The notes: generated by a model from the letters alone, not told the origin. A DNA stretch of 33,514 bases from an uncultured Eudoraea sp. (GCA_947258555.1 CAMYJF010000021.1:723-34236); one strand, 5' to 3'; shown: positions 14,688 to 23,225, counted from the stretch's first letter. A program made the numbers and translations.

Positions 14688-16005
14688 GGGGCAAGGTAAA
14701 TTTGATTTGTTTTAATCTTTTCTTGTCCAGGCTTTCCACTAAAAATTGATAGTCATTGAATTTGATCTTCTCTCCACGACGTGGAAATTTACCTGCGATC
14801 TCCAGAACAAAACCCGCAATTGTTTCGGATTCTCCTTTTTGTTCTTCGAACAATTCTTCATCATCCAGCTTAACTACCCGGTAAAACTCTTTTAAAGTAG
14901 TCTTACCTTCAAATACATAGTTATACTCGTCAATTTTTGAAAAGATGAGGTCTTCATCGTCAAATTCATCGCTGATATCTCCTACGATCTCCTCAATGAT
15001 ATCTTCCATAGTTACAATACCTGAAGTCCCGCCGTATTCGTCTACGACAACTGCTAAATGGTTTTTCTTTTCCTGGAATTCTAAAAGTAAATCGTCCAGT
15101 TTTTTATTCTCGGGAACAAAATAGGGTTCCCTGATAAGGTTAGCCCATTGATATGTTTGCTTTTCCAAATGGGGCAATAGGTCCTTTACATGCAAGATCC
15201 CCAAGACGTTGTCCATACTCTCAGAGAAGACAGGAATACGCGAATATCCGTGATTTTGGATCTCGATTAATACTTGCTGAAATTTCATCTCTTCATTCAG
15301 CGCAAAGATGTCTATTCGCGGGCGCATTACTTGCTTGGTATCGGTATTTCCAAATGAAACGATCCCTTCAAGGATTTTCTGTTCTTCCTTCGTTGTATCG
15401 CCCTCAGATGTCAATTCCAGTGCCTGAGATAAATGATCTACAGAAAGGTTAGATTTTGTCTTTCCTAATTTGGTATACATAAGATTGCTCACCTCTCGCA
15501 TGGGCCTGCTCAAGGGGCTAAAAAGAATGTCGAGCACTCTGAGGGGATAAGCCATAAAGAATGAGAATGCCCTGCGATTCCTATTGGCATATATTTTAGG
15601 TAAGATCTCCCCGAACATAAGGATCAGGAAGGTGGCGACTATAACTTCCAGCAAAAACCGTAGTGAAACAAGATCGAATACCTTGAAAGTTATCTGCTTA
15701 AACAGTGTGTCTCCAATAGAATTAAAGAGGAGAACTATCCCAATATTGATCGCATTATTAGCTATTAATATGGTAGCCAGGAGTCTTTTGGGTTTTTTGA
15801 GAAGTCGGACAAGTATTTTTCCCCTGGCTGTTTTCTCTGATTCAATTTCATTGATCTTAGTTTGAGATAAACCAAACAAAGCCACCTCGGCACCAGAGAT
15901 CATTGCTGAGCAACCTAAAAGCAATAGAAGAATAACGCATTTTAGTATAAACACGGTATTTAGGGTCAATAAACTAATCAGTGAACTTAAAGGATCAGGA
16001 TCCAA
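14680..16005 (-). CDS. gldE: Gliding motility-associated protein GldE (CNNM/CorC-type, CBS domains)
   Basis: This encodes 441 residues. The N-terminal half is a CNNM-type membrane domain with about four helices (SGAEVALFGLSQTKINEIE), the middle holds two CBS domains (TKQVMRPRIDIFAL and HLAVVVDEYGGTSGIVTMEDIIEEIVGDISDE), and the C-terminus is a CorC/HlyC-like domain. GldE works with GldD in gliding. The start is a TTG at 16005: an in-frame stop lies just upstream and no ATG fits, and MDPDPLSS is a plausible GldE N-terminus. It follows ssb by 24 bases. Confidence 0.93.
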   Translation of the reverse strand: MDPDPLSSLISLLTLNTVFILKCVILLLLLGCSAMISGAEVALFGLSQTKINEIESEKTARGKILVRLLKKPKRLLATILIANNAINIGIVLLFNSIGDTLFKQITFKVFDLVSLRFLLEVIVATFLILMFGEILPKIYANRNRRAFSFFMAYPLRVLDILFSPLSRPMREVSNLMYTKLGKTKSNLSVDHLSQALELTSEGDTTKEEQKILEGIVSFGNTDTKQVMRPRIDIFALNEEMKFQQVLIEIQNHGYSRIPVFSESMDNVLGILHVKDLLPHLEKQTYQWANLIREPYFVPENKKLDDLLLEFQEKKNHLAVVVDEYGGTSGIVTMEDIIEEIVGDISDEFDDEDLIFSKIDEYNYVFEGKTTLKEFYRVVKLDDEELFEEQKGESETIAGFVLEIAGKFPRRGEKIKFNDYQFLVESLDKKRLKQIKFTLPHV

Positions 16006-16029
16006 TAGCGACTTGTTTTAAAAGCTTAA

Positions 16030-16491
16030 TTAGAACGGTAGATCGTCTTCCTCGGCTGAAGCCATAGGCTCTACAGAAGGAGATGTATCTGCCTCCGTTT
16101 TCATAGGTTGTGCCGGCTCGTTAGACACTGGGTTGGCCGACTGGTTAGCATCGCTCTTATTAGACAGGAATGTAAAGTCCTGTACATGAACCTCTGTCGT
16201 ATACCGGTTATTTCCGTCTTCTCCCTGCCATTGTCGGGTCTTTAACCGACCTTCTACATAGATCTTATCTCCTTTGCTCAAATACTTTTCACAGATCTCT
16301 GCAGCCTTATTTCGAACTACAACGTTGTGCCATTCCGTATTGGTCACTTTTTCACCGCTCTGCCTGTTCGTATAGGTCTCGTTGGTAGCCAGTGGGAACC
16401 GGCCAATACAATTACCTCCTTCGAAATAATGCATCTTTACTTCATCCCCCAGATGCCCTATTAGCATCACTTTATTTAATGTTCCGCTCAT
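16030..16491 (-). CDS. ssb: Single-stranded DNA-binding protein
   Basis: This encodes 153 residues with an OB-fold (SGTLNKVMLIGHLGDEVKMHY, then EWHNVVVRNKAAEICEKYLSKGDKIYVEGRLKTRQW split over the core), a flexible Gln/Asn/Pro-rich linker and the acidic tip EEDDLPF that recruits replication and repair proteins. It lies 15 bases after mutY and 24 before gldE in the same operon, so repair and gliding genes share a transcript. Confidence 0.96.
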   Translation of the reverse strand: MSGTLNKVMLIGHLGDEVKMHYFEGGNCIGRFPLATNETYTNRQSGEKVTNTEWHNVVVRNKAAEICEKYLSKGDKIYVEGRLKTRQWQGEDGNNRYTTEVHVQDFTFLSNKSDANQSANPVSNEPAQPMKTEADTSPSVEPMASAEEDDLPF

Positions 16492-16506
16492 AATTTTAAT
16501 CTTGGG

Positions 16507-17553
16507 TTAAAAGTACGAATTTTTAAAGGCACTGATGGCTTCCTGAATTAAAACTGGGACAGGTAATTCTTCTATTTCATCCCAGGGGGTTCCATCACCC
16601 AAAAGTTCTGAAGTTTCTACGATCCAAAACTTCGTATATAGGTGTTGATGGGATAATTTATGAACGGTATCTTCCGCATAGAGTTGACCGGTAATCTTGT
16701 AGTTATTAAGTCTTAATAATTCTCCGGAAACTGCTCTGATCTCCGTGTTATCGATAGGCCCTTTTGTCTCCAGTAAAGGAAATTCAAACAAATGTTGCCA
16801 TATATCCTTTGGCCCTCTCTGGATCATTCGAGTGTTGGCCGACTTATCCATGATCAGGAGATAATTAAAATAGCGTTTGCGAATAGGTTTTTTGGCTTTT
16901 TTTACCGGACGCATCGTGATAGTATTTCGGGCCAGGGCCAGGCAACCATCCGCAATTGGGCATGATTCACATGTAGGATTAGACGGCTTGCATACTTTGG
17001 CACCCAGCTCCATTATTCCCTGGTTATAATCCCCGGGTCGAACCTCATCTATCAATTCGTTTGCAAGTGAGTTAAAATATTTTACCCCTTGTGAGCTATT
17101 TATAGGGTCTTCTACATCAAAATATCTGGACAAGACTCTATAAACATTCCCATCTAAAACAGCTCTTTTTTCGTTAAAACAAATAGATGCGATGGCACTT
17201 GCCGTATAATCGCCTACCCCCTTTAAACACAATAATCCCTCATAATTTTCCGGAAATCTACCCTCAAGTTCTCCTACAATGAATTTGGCCGTTTCATGCA
17301 TATTTCTGGCGCGGGAATAATATCCCAAACCCTGCCATTGTTTTAGTATTTCCGATTCAGATGCCTTAGAAAGATCAAATATAGAAGGATATTTGCTTAT
17401 AAAAGCGGTGTAGTAAGGTAATCCTTGCGCAACACGCGTTTGTTGCATAATGATTTCTGACAGCCAAACAGGGTATGGGTCCTTTGTATTTCGCCACGGT
17501 AAATGCCGTTTATTTCTGTCATACCATTTCAGAATATTTTTCGAAAACGACAT
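16507..17553 (-). CDS. mutY: A/G-specific adenine DNA glycosylase MutY
   Basis: MutY removes adenine mispaired with 8-oxoguanine. The protein has 348 residues from ATG 17553 (a 7-codon upstream extension lacks support). Catalytic Glu33 is in WLSEIIMQQTR, the helix-hairpin-helix is LKGVGDYTASAI, and catalytic Asp134 is in AVLDGNVYRV. The four iron-sulphur cysteines are at 188, 195, 198 and 204 with the standard C-x6-C-x2-C-x5-C spacing. The C-terminal NUDIX-like domain that recognises oxoG is present (FEFPLLETKG). It heads the operon. Confidence 0.97.
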   Translation of the reverse strand: MSFSKNILKWYDRNKRHLPWRNTKDPYPVWLSEIIMQQTRVAQGLPYYTAFISKYPSIFDLSKASESEILKQWQGLGYYSRARNMHETAKFIVGELEGRFPENYEGLLCLKGVGDYTASAIASICFNEKRAVLDGNVYRVLSRYFDVEDPINSSQGVKYFNSLANELIDEVRPGDYNQGIMELGAKVCKPSNPTCESCPIADGCLALARNTITMRPVKKAKKPIRKRYFNYLLIMDKSANTRMIQRGPKDIWQHLFEFPLLETKGPIDNTEIRAVSGELLRLNNYKITGQLYAEDTVHKLSHQHLYTKFWIVETSELLGDGTPWDEIEELPVPVLIQEAISAFKNSYF

Positions 17554-17632
17554 AGCTACTAAAATAAGTGCCAAAGTAATGCTTTCTTCATTTAAAATTA
17601 GGCTATTAGCGGGATGTAACGAATTTAATTTT

Positions 17633-17640
17633 TATATTTG
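17633..17640 (+). promoter_or_regulatory. -7 promoter element of the HU gene
   Basis: TATATTTG matches TAnnTTTG and lies 34 bases before the ATG at 17675. Confidence 0.6.
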
Positions 17641-17674
17641 CCTGCCTGAAAAACTTACATAAACTAAAATCAAA

Positions 17675-17965
17675 ATGACTAAAGCTGACATTGTTTCGAG
17701 GATTTCGGAAAAACTCGGAATGGAAAAAGGAGACGTGCAAGCCACTGTTGAATCCTTCATGGATGAAGTAAAAAATTCACTGGAAAACGGTGAAAATGTG
17801 TACTTAAGAGGATTCGGAAGTTTTATTATTAAAAGGCGCGCGGAAAAAACCGGTCGTAATATTTCAAAGAATACAACGATCAAGATACCTGCACACAACA
17901 TACCTGCATTCAAGCCGGCGAAAGTTTTTATAGAGAGTGTAAAAACTAACGTCCTGGTAGATTAG
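17675..17965 (+). CDS. HU/IHF family DNA-binding protein
   Basis: This 96-residue nucleoid protein has the HU fold: two N-terminal helices (TKADIVSRISEKLG, VQATVESFMDEVKNSLENG), then the GENVYLRGFGSFIIKRRAEKTGRN beta segment split by a turn, and the DNA-intercalating arm with a proline in IPAHNIPAFKPAK. Such proteins bend DNA and form dimers. It is followed at 22 bases by a tiny basic protein gene and then by the RNase E/G gene, an order seen in other flavobacteria. Confidence 0.95.
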   Translation: MTKADIVSRISEKLGMEKGDVQATVESFMDEVKNSLENGENVYLRGFGSFIIKRRAEKTGRNISKNTTIKIPAHNIPAFKPAKVFIESVKTNVLVD

Positions 17966-17986
17966 TAAAGACAAACACAGAGTTAT

Positions 17987-18076
17987 ATGCCGAGTGGGAA
18001 AAAACGAAAAAGACATAAGGTAGCGACACATAAGCGCAAGAAGCGCAGAAGAGCTAACCGCCACAAGAAAAAGTAG
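17987..18076 (+). CDS. 29-residue very basic protein, AURKAIP1/COX24-like (bS22/mS38 type)
   Basis: The ATG at 17987 opens a 29-codon gene starting MPSGKKRKRHKVATHKR and ending RANRHKKK. More than half of the residues are Lys, Arg or His and there are no acidic residues, which is typical of a small ribosomal protein. I recognise the pattern as the AURKAIP1/COX24 domain, related to mitochondrial mS38 and actinobacterial bS22, which sit in the small subunit near the decoding region. It lies 21 bases after the HU stop and probably shares its transcript. A palindromic hairpin overlaps its stop codon. Confidence 0.85.
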   Translation: MPSGKKRKRHKVATHKRKKRRRANRHKKK

Positions 18077-18098
18077 TTAATTAACTACTTTTTCATTT
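18068..18098 (+). terminator. Palindromic terminator-like hairpin overlapping a stop codon
   Basis: Bases 18068-18093 form a perfect palindrome with 13-base arms (left arm AAAAAGTAGTTAA), with more T beyond. The left arm contains the final codons and TAG stop of the 29-residue gene. It probably ends the HU transcript, though its few GC pairs make it a weak stem. Confidence 0.6.
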
Positions 18099-18208
18099 TT
18101 ACGTTCATTGACATATTGTAGAGAAGGATTTTCCTGGGAAATATCCCCAAAATTATTTTGTTTAATCCATTTGTTCCTCAAACAAGGAACAGATATAAAT
18201 ATAAACAG

Positions 18209-19759
18209 GTGAATAGAGAATTAATCGTGAGATCTAGTTCTGACGCCGTTGATTTTGCCTTATTAAAAGATGGAAAGCTTATTGAACTTCACAAACATGA
18301 GGATAAACAGTCCTTTAATGTAGGAGATATAATGATTGCGAAAATTAGAAAGCCTGTGGTAGGTCTAAATGCTGCATTTGTAAATGTAGGATACGAAAAA
18401 GACGCTTTTTTACACTACCATGACTTAGGTCCGCAACTGTCTTCAATGTTGAAATTTGTGAAAAGTGTCAGTACAGGTAAATTAAGAGATTATAGCCTTA
18501 AAAATTTTCCATTTGAAAAAGACATAGATAAGCATGGCAGCATAAAAGATGTCATTAAAGCCAATCAGTCATTATTGGTCCAAATCGTCAAAGAGCCCAT
18601 TTCAACTAAAGGTCCGAGAATAAGTTCGGAACTTTCGTTAGCTGGGCGGTACCTAGTTATGGTGCCTTTCTCTAATCGTGTTTCCGTATCACAAAAAATT
18701 GGAAGCCGTGAAGAAAAAGACAGATTAAAAAGACTGGTAAAAAGTATCAAACCCAAAGGATTTGGGGTTATTATACGGACCGTTGCAGAAGGCAAAAAAG
18801 TAGCGGAATTAGATAAAGATCTTCAGAACTTGCTGACCAAATGGACAGCAATGTGCAAGAAATTGTATAGAGCACCAACACCATCCAGAGTCCTGGCAGA
18901 AGATAACCGGGCCTCATCAATCCTTCGTGATGTATTTGATGATACATTTACGGGGATCCATGTGGATGATAAGACACTTTATACACAGATCAAAGATTAT
19001 TTACTAGAAATTGCACCTTCCAAGGAATCCATAGTTAAACTTTATAAGTCTTCCACTCCAATTTTTGAAAAATTTGGAATAGAAAGACAGATTAAAACTT
19101 CATTTGGCCGAACTGCTTCAATGAGTAGAGGTGCCTATTTGGTTGTTGAACATACTGAAGCGTTACATGTTATTGACGTGAATAGTGGTAACCGATCCAA
19201 TAAGGCTAAAAATCAAGAAGATACCGCACTCGAAGTAAATTTATTGGCTGCCGCCGAAGTAGCGAGACAATTGCGTCTTCGAGATATGGGCGGAATAATC
19301 GTAATAGATTTCATTGACATGGTTAAGTCCGAAAATCGTCGGAAATTATTTAACCATCTTAGAGAAGAAATGAAGGATGATCGGGCTAAACACAAAGTGT
19401 TACCCCCAAGCAAATTTGGTCTTATACAGATCACCCGGCAACGAGTTAGACCTGAGGTAAATATTAAAACTACCGAGGTTAACCCTAGCGGTAATGGGCA
19501 AGAAATTGATGCGCCTATTATGTTGGTGGAAAAGATCGATCATGAGCTTGAAAAGATTATGAAGGGTAAGCATAAGAATAAGGGTATTGTATTAAATACA
19601 CACCCGTTCATTGCTGCTTATTTAACTAAAGGATTCCCATCCATTCGGTCCAAATGGTTTGTGGAGTATAAAAAATGGATCAAGATCCAACCAAGAGATG
19701 CCTACACATATTTGGAATACCGATTTAAGGATAAATCTGGTGCAACAGTAAAAGTTTAA
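18209..19759 (+). CDS. rng: Ribonuclease E/G family protein
   Basis: This endoribonuclease processes and degrades RNA. From GTG 18209 it has 516 residues and begins with the conserved VNRELIVRSSSDAVDFALLKDGKL; a TTG 17 codons earlier is not conserved-looking. It has an S1 domain at about 38-128, a 5'-end sensor region (GPRISSELSLAGRYLVMVPF), and a DNase-I-like catalytic part with Asp323 (VIDVNSGN) and Asp367 (IVIDFIDM) that hold the magnesium. The CPxC zinc link expected after it is replaced by NPSGN at 425-429. A long E. coli-type scaffold tail is absent. A strong terminator follows. Confidence 0.95.
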   Translation: MNRELIVRSSSDAVDFALLKDGKLIELHKHEDKQSFNVGDIMIAKIRKPVVGLNAAFVNVGYEKDAFLHYHDLGPQLSSMLKFVKSVSTGKLRDYSLKNFPFEKDIDKHGSIKDVIKANQSLLVQIVKEPISTKGPRISSELSLAGRYLVMVPFSNRVSVSQKIGSREEKDRLKRLVKSIKPKGFGVIIRTVAEGKKVAELDKDLQNLLTKWTAMCKKLYRAPTPSRVLAEDNRASSILRDVFDDTFTGIHVDDKTLYTQIKDYLLEIAPSKESIVKLYKSSTPIFEKFGIERQIKTSFGRTASMSRGAYLVVEHTEALHVIDVNSGNRSNKAKNQEDTALEVNLLAAAEVARQLRLRDMGGIIVIDFIDMVKSENRRKLFNHLREEMKDDRAKHKVLPPSKFGLIQITRQRVRPEVNIKTTEVNPSGNGQEIDAPIMLVEKIDHELEKIMKGKHKNKGIVLNTHPFIAAYLTKGFPSIRSKWFVEYKKWIKIQPRDAYTYLEYRFKDKSGATVKV

Positions 19760-19768
19760 TTAAATATA

Positions 19769-19798
19769 AAGCGACCCCGCTAAAGGGTCGCTTTTTTT
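19769..19798 (+). terminator. Intrinsic terminator after the RNase E/G gene
   Basis: AAGCGACCC (19769-19777) pairs with GGGTCGCTT (19785-19793), followed by a T run. Confidence 0.92.
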
Positions 19799-19830
19799 AT
19801 TTAGATTCATTTGTCTTTTGAAAGCCCTGG

Positions 19831-20313
19831 ATGAAACCAGTATCTGAAAATATCGCCTTTAAGGAAGCCATGTCAAACCTGCAGCGATTTTGTGCATACC
19901 AGGAACGTTGTATTCTTGAAGTACAACAAAAATTGAAGGGTTTTGGACTATCCCAAGAAGATGAATTAACCCTCATCGATAAATTAATACAAAGCGATCT
20001 GTTGAATGAAAATAGATTTGCAATACAGTATACCCGTGGAAAATTCCGGATAAAAGAATGGGGCGCAGTACGGATCCGGGGACAGCTCAGATCAAAGAAG
20101 ATAGCCGAAGACGTCATTCAGCATGCATTAGACCAATTAGATCCGGTTGAATACAAAGAAGTCTTCGACGCCTTGGCAATAAGAAAACTTGAAGGGATCA
20201 AAAAAAAGGATGTCCATCAAAAACGCAAAAAATTGGCCGACATGCTCCTGTATCGGGGTTGGGAATCTGAATTAGTATATGATAGAGTCAGAGAACTTAT
20301 CCCTTTTTCCTGA
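19831..20313 (+). CDS. recX: Regulatory protein RecX
   Basis: This encodes 160 residues of the RecX family, which bind RecA filaments and limit their activity. It is a chain of three-helix repeats with typical segments AMSNLQRFCAYQERCILEVQQKL split over the first helices, LIQSDLLNENRFAIQYTRGKFRIKEWG in the middle, and MLLYRGWESELVYDRV at the end. ATG 19831 is the first suitable start after the terminator. recA is not in the window. It ends 11 bases from the convergent cupin gene. Confidence 0.92.
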   Translation: MKPVSENIAFKEAMSNLQRFCAYQERCILEVQQKLKGFGLSQEDELTLIDKLIQSDLLNENRFAIQYTRGKFRIKEWGAVRIRGQLRSKKIAEDVIQHALDQLDPVEYKEVFDALAIRKLEGIKKKDVHQKRKKLADMLLYRGWESELVYDRVRELIPFS

Positions 20314-20324
20314 ATTTTCGTTGG

Positions 20325-21188
20325 TCATTTTGATTGAAGAACCGATTGAGTGCGCGCTATAGCCTTTTGATTTTTTTGATCTATCCAGGATTGCCCCTTT
20401 ACTTTTCGCATCAGATTATCAAAATGCCTCATAATTACAATATTATAGATGGCTTTCATGAAGTGCTGCGGCTTCCTTGCAAGTGATCTAAGACTCATAG
20501 AAAATCCGGGAGTGTGGTAATGCATATAATGCCAATATCCTTCAGGGATATAAAGCATTTCCCCGTGTTTTAACGACCCTCTGAATCCTCTTGCATATTT
20601 AAGCCCCGGCCATTTTTCATAATCCGGATCGGTAAAATTAATGGCCTCATGAGTGATCAGTGAATGTGGGATCTTGTACATAAACTTACCTTCCGATTGT
20701 GGAAACAATATACACTCTTTATCTCCCTCAAAGTGAAAGTGAAAAATGTTAGCCAGGTCGATATCATAGTGCATAAAAGTGTATGAATCTGTTCCCCCGA
20801 AGAATAGCATGGGCAGCCCTTTTAAAAATCGTACACCGAGATCCGGATACAAAAAATCGGATTGTAATTTTGGCACTTCTTTAAAGATGTTCCACAAAAA
20901 AATTCTGAATTTGGTAGGTTCCCGATGCAGAAGATCAATGTACTCACTCATCTTCATGGTAGCATGGGGTTCATTAAACCCATCTTTGTAATCTACCGGT
21001 CTGTTATCGTACAACGGTACGTTTTGCTCGCCCGCTATTTCTTTCATATAACTTAAATTCCATTTGGTAAAAGCAGGCCAGTCTGAGATCTGCTCTTCAA
21101 GGATAACCGGACGTTGGGGAATGAGGTAATTTTTTTTGAACCCCTCGGCATTTATGGATTTTATTCTTTGGATCTCCTCTAAGTACAC
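20325..21188 (-). CDS. Cupin-like/JmjC-type domain protein (cupin_8), probable Fe(II)/2-oxoglutarate oxygenase
   Basis: This encodes 287 residues. The iron ligands of a JmjC-like fold are visible: His140-Tyr-Asp142 in FMHYDIDLANIFHFH and a distal His near 220 in YIPEGYWHYMHY, with the 2-oxoglutarate-side lysine/arginine region in between. The N-terminal RPVILEEQISDWPAF is the usual start of cupin_8 proteins, some of which hydroxylate ribosomal proteins or other targets. The start is a GTG at 21188; a stop codon sits directly upstream in frame. Its substrate is unknown. Confidence 0.88.
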   Translation of the reverse strand: MYLEEIQRIKSINAEGFKKNYLIPQRPVILEEQISDWPAFTKWNLSYMKEIAGEQNVPLYDNRPVDYKDGFNEPHATMKMSEYIDLLHREPTKFRIFLWNIFKEVPKLQSDFLYPDLGVRFLKGLPMLFFGGTDSYTFMHYDIDLANIFHFHFEGDKECILFPQSEGKFMYKIPHSLITHEAINFTDPDYEKWPGLKYARGFRGSLKHGEMLYIPEGYWHYMHYHTPGFSMSLRSLARKPQHFMKAIYNIVIMRHFDNLMRKVKGQSWIDQKNQKAIARTQSVLQSK

Positions 21189-21361
21189 TTATTTGGAATT
21201 TATCTGTCTATGTGGATCACCCTAAGAACGGCATTTTCTTAATATTCGTGCCATCACTCATTAGAAATAAAATGTGAGCTATAGTGAGATTTCCCAAACG
21301 ATCAGAAATTCTTGAGATGGCATTGATTATCTTGCAAAGATGAGAATTATCCGTTAATCTG

Positions 21362-22861
21362 GTGAGAATTGCATCTATATTAAAAACATGGCTTTTTACC
21401 CTTGGCCAGGCCAGGCAACGTACGATTGCAGCCTTCTTTTTCCTACTTGCTTTACTGATCCGATTTCCCTTCTTCTTTCGGGATTATATTGACAGAGATG
21501 AAAGCACCTTTATTTTGTTGGGGCAATCCCTGGTAGATGGCCATTTGCCCTATATTGAGCTATGGGACCTCAAACCTCCCCTTATTTACTACTTTTTTGG
21601 CTTGCTTATTTACGTATTTGGGAAGAGCTTTATCGCTATTCGGTTAGCAGGAACAGTACTAGTAGCCTTAATTGCTTTTTTGACATACAGGATCGCACGA
21701 CCCTTAAGCAATTCTCTTATAGCCATTCTTGCCGGACTATTATGCCTCTATCTCAGCAGTTTGTTTGGTAGTCTACAGGGAGTAATGTCTGAACATATCA
21801 GCACGCTAATTTTTATGTTCGCTCTCTATCTGCTCTTTCAATCTCAGCAATCGTGGAAAATATTTTTGAGCGGACTCCTGTTTGGTTTAGCACTAATGGC
21901 GAAAATGAATTTGGCCTATGCCATGGTGTTGTTGGTCATGTATTACATATGGCAATGGTCAAAGAGCAAATCGCAGGAGATCCCATTGTATATTCTGATT
22001 GCACTAAGTTTAGGTATGCTATTGGGGGTTGGCATATGTGCTTTCCCTTATGTTGCAATAGGAGAATCTGTGCTTTGGATAGATGCTGTTTTTAAGGCTC
22101 CTTTGGCCTATGCCGATGCGTCACGGGATTCCTTTCTGAAAGTCCTTCCCCTTCCCTTAATTACGATTCTATTTCTCTTGATTGCCTGGAAAAAGAACCG
22201 TCTGGATCTTTCCAATCCGCACCTTCAGGTCGTCATAATTTTACTTCTTGGGATTGTCTTTTCCTTTGTCCGAAGCGGAAAAATAAATGGGCATTACCTT
22301 ATTCAGGTTTATCCTTTATTCCTGATCCTTGGAAGTGCTATTATCTATAAGTATCGGCCAAAAATAACCCAAACTACGTCCTTGCTTGCAGCATTCATCC
22401 TGCTATTACTTCCGTTCGAAGCCTACAAGGAATATGCCCATATTCTCGAGAATAAGGAGAAGCACGGCAGTTGGTTTAATGGGGAGGGATTTACAGTAGT
22501 AGAATATCTAAAGAACCAAAAGCTCGCACATTCAAATACGCTCTTCCTGGAATACCATATAGGCTATTGGCTGTTAGACACTAAACCTCCCAGTAAGGCA
22601 GCCACTCATCCCAGTAATATTTGTCGGTCTGAAACTTTTCCATTCTACAATCAGGAGCGTAAATCAGGAATTGATGAATTGACCTTTATCATGAATGAAA
22701 AAACACCTCAAATTGTGGTTACCCGAAAAAACAAATCGGTATTTGATAAAAAGTATATTAAAGAAAATGAATACATCCAGGAGTATTTGGCTCAGAGATA
22801 CCAAGTACTCGATACGATAGATGGGGCGGTGCTACACCAAAGAATTAAGGAGCCGTTGTGA
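21362..22861 (+). CDS. ArnT/PMT-like membrane glycosyltransferase (GT39/GT83-type)
   Basis: This encodes 499 residues with about ten to twelve membrane helices in the first two thirds and a soluble C-terminal part (about 360-499). The first external loop has the acidic pair typical of lipid-phosphate-sugar-dependent transferases (FRDYIDRDESTFILLGQSL), followed by LWDLKPPLIYYFFG. Such enzymes move a sugar from a polyprenyl phosphate to a lipid or protein outside the inner membrane. The GTG start at 21362 is chosen because no in-frame ATG fits. Its last 17 bases overlap the convergent DUF2007 gene. Acceptor and sugar are unknown. Confidence 0.85.
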   Translation: MRIASILKTWLFTLGQARQRTIAAFFFLLALLIRFPFFFRDYIDRDESTFILLGQSLVDGHLPYIELWDLKPPLIYYFFGLLIYVFGKSFIAIRLAGTVLVALIAFLTYRIARPLSNSLIAILAGLLCLYLSSLFGSLQGVMSEHISTLIFMFALYLLFQSQQSWKIFLSGLLFGLALMAKMNLAYAMVLLVMYYIWQWSKSKSQEIPLYILIALSLGMLLGVGICAFPYVAIGESVLWIDAVFKAPLAYADASRDSFLKVLPLPLITILFLLIAWKKNRLDLSNPHLQVVIILLLGIVFSFVRSGKINGHYLIQVYPLFLILGSAIIYKYRPKITQTTSLLAAFILLLLPFEAYKEYAHILENKEKHGSWFNGEGFTVVEYLKNQKLAHSNTLFLEYHIGYWLLDTKPPSKAATHPSNICRSETFPFYNQERKSGIDELTFIMNEKTPQIVVTRKNKSVFDKKYIKENEYIQEYLAQRYQVLDTIDGAVLHQRIKEPL

Positions 22862-23225
22862 TCATTTCACAATTCAGGCACTTATATCGCTTTTTCTCCA
22901 GGAATGGAAATAATCTATGCCACAGTCCCTTCCTGCTCAAATACCTTTCTGAACGAGTTGCTTTGCAATTAGGGCAAATCACCGGATTCCCCTCGTCATC
23001 CAGGGCATATGGTCTGATAGCATCGTAAATTATAGTTGCTTCAGTCCGGTCTTTGGTTTTTACCTGAACTTTGACGCCACCAGTGGCATCGCGAATAAAA
23101 CCAACGGTAAGGATGTTTTCATCTTTAAGAAAAGCAGGGATCCCTTCAGACTCAAGCTTGGCTTTTACAATTTGTGCATCTGCCAAGAACTCAAAACTGG
23201 CTATGGTAGTAAATTCTGATTCCAT
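22845..23225 (-). CDS. DUF2007 domain protein with C-terminal zinc ribbon
   Basis: From ATG 23225 the protein has 126 residues. The first part (FTTIASFEFLADAQIVKAKL, then SEGIPAFLKDEN) is the DUF2007 'putative signal transducing protein' fold related to the PII-like alpha/beta class. The C-terminus has CPNC and CLNC pairs (about residues 84-87 and 117-120) forming a zinc ribbon. The longer open frame upstream covers the promoter element at 23254-23261 and is rejected. The 3' end overlaps the glycosyltransferase gene by 17 bases. No function is established. Confidence 0.85.
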   Translation of the reverse strand: MESEFTTIASFEFLADAQIVKAKLESEGIPAFLKDENILTVGFIRDATGGVKVQVKTKDRTEATIIYDAIRPYALDDEGNPVICPNCKATRSERYLSRKGLWHRLFPFLEKKRYKCLNCEMITTAP

